In this document: one piece after another, positions 60,409-64,000 of the stretch
How positions within the stretch are numbered: the first letter of the stretch is position 1
Layout: each line of letters starts with the position of its first letter
From: Nitrospira sp.
GTDB taxonomy: Bacteria > Nitrospirota > Nitrospiria > Nitrospirales > Nitrospiraceae
DNA length: 64,000 bases
Direction: 5' to 3'
Assembly (NCBI GenBank): GCA_022226935.1
Contig: CP092081.1
Location: forward strand, 3,150,737 to 3,214,736
Made by a program: the position numbers and the translations under genes
The notes under the pieces: generated by a model
The model's input: the letters and a program-made list of their open reading frames with translations, nothing else
Told to the model about the DNA's origin: nothing
The model's database searches: none

Positions 60409-61602
60409 TTACGACTCACGTTTCACGGCTTCCAGCGGCTGGACTTGGACCGGGACGCCTTCGCTGACCAGATCCTTGCCGGAGACGATGAGTTGCTCGT
60501 CCCCCGCAAGGCCCTTTACCACTTCCACACGATTCTCGGTGCGAGTCCCGAGTTCGACCGGAACCTGATGAGCGTTCCCATCCTTGACGACATAGACATA
60601 CTGCGATTCTTCGAGCCGGCTCACGGCGTCCAGTGGAATCTGAATCGCCTGGGGATGTTTGCCGACCAGGACTTCGACGCGGGCGAACATGCCGCCTTTG
60701 AGGCGATGGTCTTTGTTCGGCAAATCCACTTCCACAGTCATCGTGCGGGTGGCACGGTTCAAGGCCTGGACAATGCGGGTGACTCGGCCCTCGAAGACCT
60801 CATTGGGGTAGGCCTCGGCGCGGACATCGGCGCGTTGCCCGACCTGCACAAGCGGGACGTCCTTTTCCACGACTTCGATCAACGTGCGCACGGTTTCGAC
60901 GTCGTGCACGCTCAAGATGCCGCGCGACACGGTGGACGTGCTGGCCGTGGTGCCGCTGACGTAGGCGCCGGGATCGAGGTTGCGTTCGGCGATATAGCCC
61001 GCAAAGGGCGCGCGGATATAGGAATAGGCCAGGTTGGTTTCGGCTTGTGCCAAGGCGACGGTCATCTGTTGCACCTGGGCACGCAGGGAATCCTGTAGCG
61101 CCACGGCCGCATCGCGGTTCACCAGGGCCGTATCCAGATCCTGCTGGGAGACGAACTGGTCTTTGATCAGCGCTTGCATGCGGTCGAGTGTCAGGGTGGC
61201 ATTGCGCACGCCGGCGTCCTGCTGGACGACCTTCGCTTGAGCCGACAAGAGATTGGCCTTGGCCTGATTGACGGCATGGATGTAATCGGTATGGTCGATC
61301 TCGACCAGCAACTGATTGGCCTTTACCAGATCGCCTTTATCCACGTAGATCTTGGCAATGTAGCCGTCCACGCGGGAGAAAATATTCACGAGCTGGTTCG
61401 GAATCAAATCGGCGGTATAGGTCAGCCGCACGTCGAGATCCTGTCTGATAGGCGTCATCGTGCCCACGGTGAGGATGCGGTTTTTGCGCGGATCCGTCTT
61501 GGCGCCGCTGGTGAGTCGGAACACCACCAAGGCCGCCACGGCGATGAAGAGGATGAGGCCCAAGGTGACGATCGGATGACGTCTGATCGGATTACCGGAC
61601 AC
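60409..61602 (-). CDS. RND efflux periplasmic adaptor (AcrA type)
   Basis: The 397-aa protein has an N-terminal membrane helix (about residues 10-30), lipoyl halves (VDGYIAKIYVDKGDLVKANQLLVEIDH; IRAPFAGYIAERNLDPGAYVS), a coiled coil of about 80 residues, and beta-barrel/MP domains. It bridges the RND pump at 57145 to an outer-membrane channel. Its start overlaps the tetR end by 11 bases. Confidence 0.9.
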   Translation of the reverse strand: MSGNPIRRHPIVTLGLILFIAVAALVVFRLTSGAKTDPRKNRILTVGTMTPIRQDLDVRLTYTADLIPNQLVNIFSRVDGYIAKIYVDKGDLVKANQLLVEIDHTDYIHAVNQAKANLLSAQAKVVQQDAGVRNATLTLDRMQALIKDQFVSQQDLDTALVNRDAAVALQDSLRAQVQQMTVALAQAETNLAYSYIRAPFAGYIAERNLDPGAYVSGTTASTSTVSRGILSVHDVETVRTLIEVVEKDVPLVQVGQRADVRAEAYPNEVFEGRVTRIVQALNRATRTMTVEVDLPNKDHRLKGGMFARVEVLVGKHPQAIQIPLDAVSRLEESQYVYVVKDGNAHQVPVELGTRTENRVEVVKGLAGDEQLIVSGKDLVSEGVPVQVQPLEAVKRES

Positions 61603-62239
61603 GAGTCAGGCCTCGCTTCTTATCGGTGGAGAAAGGCTGGAGACCTGTCAAAAAGAGTTCCACATAGGTGGAGACAATGTCTTTATGGGAACAGTGCAAG
61701 GGCACGTCGAAAATTTCGTGCAACAGCCGGTGATGGACCACCATGCCGATGAAGGCCCGCGCAGCCAGCAGAGGATCGATCGCACGAAACGCCCCCTCAT
61801 CGATCCTGGTCTGAATATATCCGGCTAAATAGTCGTAAAACACCCGGTGTTGCTTGCCGAAAAACATATCCGCTAGCTCATGGCCCTCCAGCGCACTGAA
61901 GAGCAACAGGCGCAACATCGTGGGATCGGCTCCTGGACGGATCCGATAGCTGGCGATCAACGTAAAGACCCGATGGTCGTCACGTTTGCGCGCAAATTCC
62001 TCCACGGCGCTCAGCAATTCACTCAACGGAGCCTTTTCGGCAAGGATGGCCGTGTACAGTGCCCGTTTGGTCGGAAAGTATTTGAACACCAACGCCTCGC
62101 TCACGCCGGCAGCCTTGGCGATTTCTTTGGTGGTGGTGCCCTTGAACCCTTTGGCGGCAAACAGGTTCGCGGCAGAAGAAATCAGGCTGGCCTGGCGATC
62201 GTGACTGGCATTGCGGGAGCTGGCGGTCGTCGCTTTCAC
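61592..62239 (-). CDS. TetR-family transcription regulator
   Basis: The 215-aa protein has the TetR HTH at about residues 15-60 (ISSAANLFAAKGFKGTTTKEIAKAAGVSEALVFKYFPTKRALYTAIL) and an all-helical ligand domain (LFSALEGHELADMFFG). It probably represses its own efflux operon. A perfect inverted repeat lies just upstream of its start, at 62253-62276. Confidence 0.92.
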   Translation of the reverse strand: MKATTASSRNASHDRQASLISSAANLFAAKGFKGTTTKEIAKAAGVSEALVFKYFPTKRALYTAILAEKAPLSELLSAVEEFARKRDDHRVFTLIASYRIRPGADPTMLRLLLFSALEGHELADMFFGKQHRVFYDYLAGYIQTRIDEGAFRAIDPLLAARAFIGMVVHHRLLHEIFDVPLHCSHKDIVSTYVELFLTGLQPFSTDKKRGLTRVR

Positions 62240-62252
62240 GTCCTCGTTCGTC

Positions 62253-62276
62253 CGGTGAGTGAGTGGTTACTCACCG
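62253..62276. promoter_or_regulatory. Probable TetR operator
   Basis: CGGTGAGT (62253-62260) and ACTCACCG (62269-62276) form a perfect 8-bp inverted repeat with an 8-bp spacer, 14 bp upstream of the tetR start on the minus strand. Size and place fit an autoregulatory TetR operator. Confidence 0.65.
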
Positions 62277-62376
62277 ATCAAGGTATCATGCAAGAATGAA
62301 GTGTGACAAGGGTCGCGAATATTCCGTCCACTGCGGGAGCAGTCCCTGTAGAGGATTGGAAGCGATAGAGGATCGG

Positions 62377-62916
62377 TTAGGGGACGGGAGGTAAATTCCC
62401 TTCGTTGAGCTTCACGCGGAACGCTTCGCTCTCGAAAAAAATCACGCCTTGGCCCGTGCGAAGGTCGTAGCGGAGGATGATCGCGCTGTCGGGGCCCTGC
62501 CAGTTGAAAAATTTCACCGCGCCGCCGGCCATCTGGCCGGGGGTGTGATCGATCGGGCCGAATTGTTGTTGCAGGAACGTCAGCAGCCGATCATGGGTCT
62601 CCTTGCCGGTATACCGAACCATGACGCGGGCGAACTTGCCTTCGACCGTGCTGAACTTCATCGACTCGACCGTCGCCGGGCCTAGCTTCCTGGGCGTGGA
62701 GGTCAGTTCATACGTCTGGATTCGGCCGGCCTCTTCCACTCTCACGAACTGGTCTGATTCGGTAAAGGTGGCTCCCCAAGGAATGCCTTCGAACCCATTC
62801 GGATCGTTCTCCATGGGGACAGCCAGCGCCGGGGCGACTGGGGACAGCACCATCACTCCAAGGACGAGGATCAATAGGCAACGGCATGGATGAAGGAAAG
62901 TCTGTCCGTGCAGCAT
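62377..62916 (-). CDS. Secreted protein of unknown function, paralog A
   Basis: The 179-aa product has a signal peptide (about residues 1-31, ending APALAV) and a domain with the motif NDPNGFEGIPWGATF. Further features are STVEGKFARVMVRYTGKETHDRLLTFLQQQFGPIDHTPGQMAGGAVKFFNWQGPDSAIILRYD. It is homologous to the product of the gene immediately upstream (62920), sharing NDP-G-W-G, FARV-RY-G and PGQM positions. Function unknown. The start lies 4 bases after the stop of its neighbour, so both are in one operon. Confidence 0.72.
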   Translation of the reverse strand: MLHGQTFLHPCRCLLILVLGVMVLSPVAPALAVPMENDPNGFEGIPWGATFTESDQFVRVEEAGRIQTYELTSTPRKLGPATVESMKFSTVEGKFARVMVRYTGKETHDRLLTFLQQQFGPIDHTPGQMAGGAVKFFNWQGPDSAIILRYDLRTGQGVIFFESEAFRVKLNEGNLPPVP

Positions 62917-62919
62917 CAA

Positions 62920-63471
62920 TTATTCCGCCGTATCCGACATGAGATCTTGAAAGCGTGGTGCCAGGTTTCGGCTTTCGATAAACACAAAACCGCGATCTCG
63001 GTTTGCCTCATAGGTCAGCGTGATCTCTGTTTCCGTTCCACGCCAGGTATATTGTTGGTTGAGCCCTCGCATCATCTGTCCGGGTAGCCGCTCGATCGCG
63101 CCATAGGTCCGTTCGAGATATTGCAGCACCTGCTTATGCGCCTGCGCGCCGTGATACCGAATGGTGACGCGCGCAAACTGCGCGTCGACCGTCGAGAGAT
63201 GCACGCTTTCGACCGGGATATCGGCGTAGACCGGCGGGCGGTCGCGAAATTCATAGTCGGTGGTATGTGTGTTCTCACGGGTGACCGTGAGGTCAGGAAT
63301 GTCCGTGAGGGGAATGCCCCAGGAAAGATCGTGGTAACCGTGCGGGTCGTTGGCCATCGTGATAGCGAACACCGGCCCGGCAGTGAGGAGCAGCAGTGCG
63401 CTGACGCACCCGATGCGCTGCATGAGGCGGAGAGGCGACCATATTGAAAACGCGTTGCGCATGGCTTTCAC
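62920..63471 (-). CDS. Secreted protein of unknown function, paralog B
   Basis: The 183-aa product has a signal peptide (about residues 1-36, ending PVFAI) and the same domain as paralog A: ANDPHGYHDLSWGIPL, STVDAQFARVTIRYHGAQAHKQVLQYLERTYGAIERLPGQMM, ITLTYEANRDRGFVFIES. GTG 63471 with GGGA upstream is chosen; ATG 63462 is possible. A tandem duplication of one ancestral gene explains the pair. Confidence 0.72.
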   Translation of the reverse strand: MKAMRNAFSIWSPLRLMQRIGCVSALLLLTAGPVFAITMANDPHGYHDLSWGIPLTDIPDLTVTRENTHTTDYEFRDRPPVYADIPVESVHLSTVDAQFARVTIRYHGAQAHKQVLQYLERTYGAIERLPGQMMRGLNQQYTWRGTETEITLTYEANRDRGFVFIESRNLAPRFQDLMSDTAE

Positions 63472-63533
63472 AAGGTCCCACTCGGCACGCTACCATGGCC
63501 GTTCACACAGCGGCAACTCTCGATGCCGCGTTC

Positions 63534-63562
63534 TTGTGAATGGAGGACCCCTTGGCTATAAT
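63534..63562 (+). promoter_or_regulatory. Sigma70-type promoter for the TPP-enzyme gene
   Basis: TTGTGA (63534-63539), a 17-bp spacer and TATAAT (63557-63562), with the start codon at 63607. Close to consensus. Confidence 0.75.
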
Positions 63563-63606
63563 GCGCCTCTTGTGCCGGGGCCCGTCAGGCGACAGGAGCA
63601 TGGTTC

Positions 63607-64000
63607 ATGGTCGACAGTGATGTATTTGTGCAGGCCCTCGAAAATCTGGGCGTCAATTTCTTCACCGGCGTGCCCGATTCCCTGCTGGGCGGCATCATCG
63701 AGGAATTGCTCACGCGCAAGCTGTACACGTCGGCCGTGCGCGAGGATGAAGCGGTCGCGATGGCGGCTGGTGCCTTCATGGCCGGAAAGATCCCTGCCGT
63801 CCTCATGCAGAACTCCGGACTCGGCACGTCGCTCAACACGCTGCTTTCACTCAATATGATCTATCGGCAACCTTGCATCCTGCTGATCTCCTGGCGGGGT
63901 TTCGAGGGCAAAGATGCTCCGGAACATCTGGTCATGGGCGAGACGATGCCGCAGTTGCTCGATACCATGAAAATTCCTCACCGCACCTTGTCGGAACAGA
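63607..64000 (+). CDS. Phosphonopyruvate/sulfopyruvate decarboxylase-like TPP enzyme (partial, runs off the window)
   Basis: The first 131 codons form the N-terminal (pyrimidine-binding) half of a thiamine-diphosphate decarboxylase: FFTGVPDSLLGGIIEELL, VREDEAVAMAAGAFMAGKIPAVLMQNSGLGTSLNTLLSL, ILLISWRGFEGKDAPEHLVMGETM. The catalytic Glu lies in REDEA. These motifs match phosphonopyruvate decarboxylase and sulfopyruvate decarboxylase alpha subunits; the two cannot be separated from this half. ATG 63607 follows AGGAG (63594-63598) with 8-base spacing. Confidence 0.85.
   Translation, partial: MVDSDVFVQALENLGVNFFTGVPDSLLGGIIEELLTRKLYTSAVREDEAVAMAAGAFMAGKIPAVLMQNSGLGTSLNTLLSLNMIYRQPCILLISWRGFEGKDAPEHLVMGETMPQLLDTMKIPHRTLSEQ

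Overview
The window (about 60% GC, dense genes, many GTG/TTG starts with strong AGGAGG-type ribosome binding sites) looks like the chromosome of a Gram-negative, envelope-rich, redox-active bacterium. The best overall match to my knowledge is a Nitrospira-type nitrite oxidiser. Supporting genes are a cytochrome P460 pair, a SmbP-like metal-binding protein, YHS-domain copper ATPase, HpnA, a carotenoid (DUF422) protein, NikR and a deoxyhypusine-synthase-like protein. This assignment is inference; there is no rRNA or tRNA in the window.

Region 1 (1-17466) is a metal/siderophore acquisition island made of repeated cassettes. Five transcription units begin with the same promoter-like element: TGTAGCA and GTGAGCA 7-mers in 10-bp register, running into a TAGACA-like -35, with a -10 placed 17-18 bp further on. 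Each element drives a small membrane protein; three of these are clear paralogs with invariant Cys/His motifs. Downstream come TonB-dependent receptors (one intact, one split by an in-frame amber codon, one intact with a lipobox-like N-terminus), two PepSY membrane proteins, and a complete MacAB/PvdRT-like exporter (fusion protein, ATPase, two permeases). Together they suggest import of a metal-siderophore across the outer membrane, reduction or release in the periplasm by PepSY proteins plus the small Cys/His proteins, and re-export of the empty ligand.

Region 2 (17467-28319) holds an excisionase-like HTH protein, a cytochrome P460 and a degenerate P460-like paralog, a TPR protein, a SmbP-like protein, a sixth copy of the promoter element (with one extra 10-bp unit), a cupredoxin-like protein, an Slp lipoprotein, a DsbA-like thiol protein, a copper ATPase with three YHS and two heavy-metal-binding modules, and an HtrA protease. 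An 84-bp two-hairpin element is duplicated in front of the P460 and TPR genes.

Region 3 (28480-40026) carries signalling genes (HAMP protein, pseudopilin, hybrid histidine kinase, REC-HD-GYP regulator), then NikR-DUF3842-TonB receptor (probably nickel), a DHS-like enzyme, a decayed heptose-epimerase pseudogene and a 3-methyladenine DNA glycosylase.

Region 4 (40411-46960, minus strand) encodes a sensor kinase lacking its phospho-histidine, small envelope proteins, a cytochrome c, and isoprenoid/hopanoid/carotenoid genes. Region 5 (47398-56882) is mostly small zinc-ribbon, lipoprotein, DUF2914, DUF2167, M50 protease, ferredoxin-reductase-like, SpeD-like and SCP2-like genes. Region 6 (57145-63471, minus) is a TetR-controlled RND efflux operon and two paralogous secreted proteins; a phosphonopyruvate-decarboxylase-like gene runs off the right end. 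A dispersed family of long imperfect hairpins centred on GTAC...GTAC pairs is scattered through intergenic spaces.
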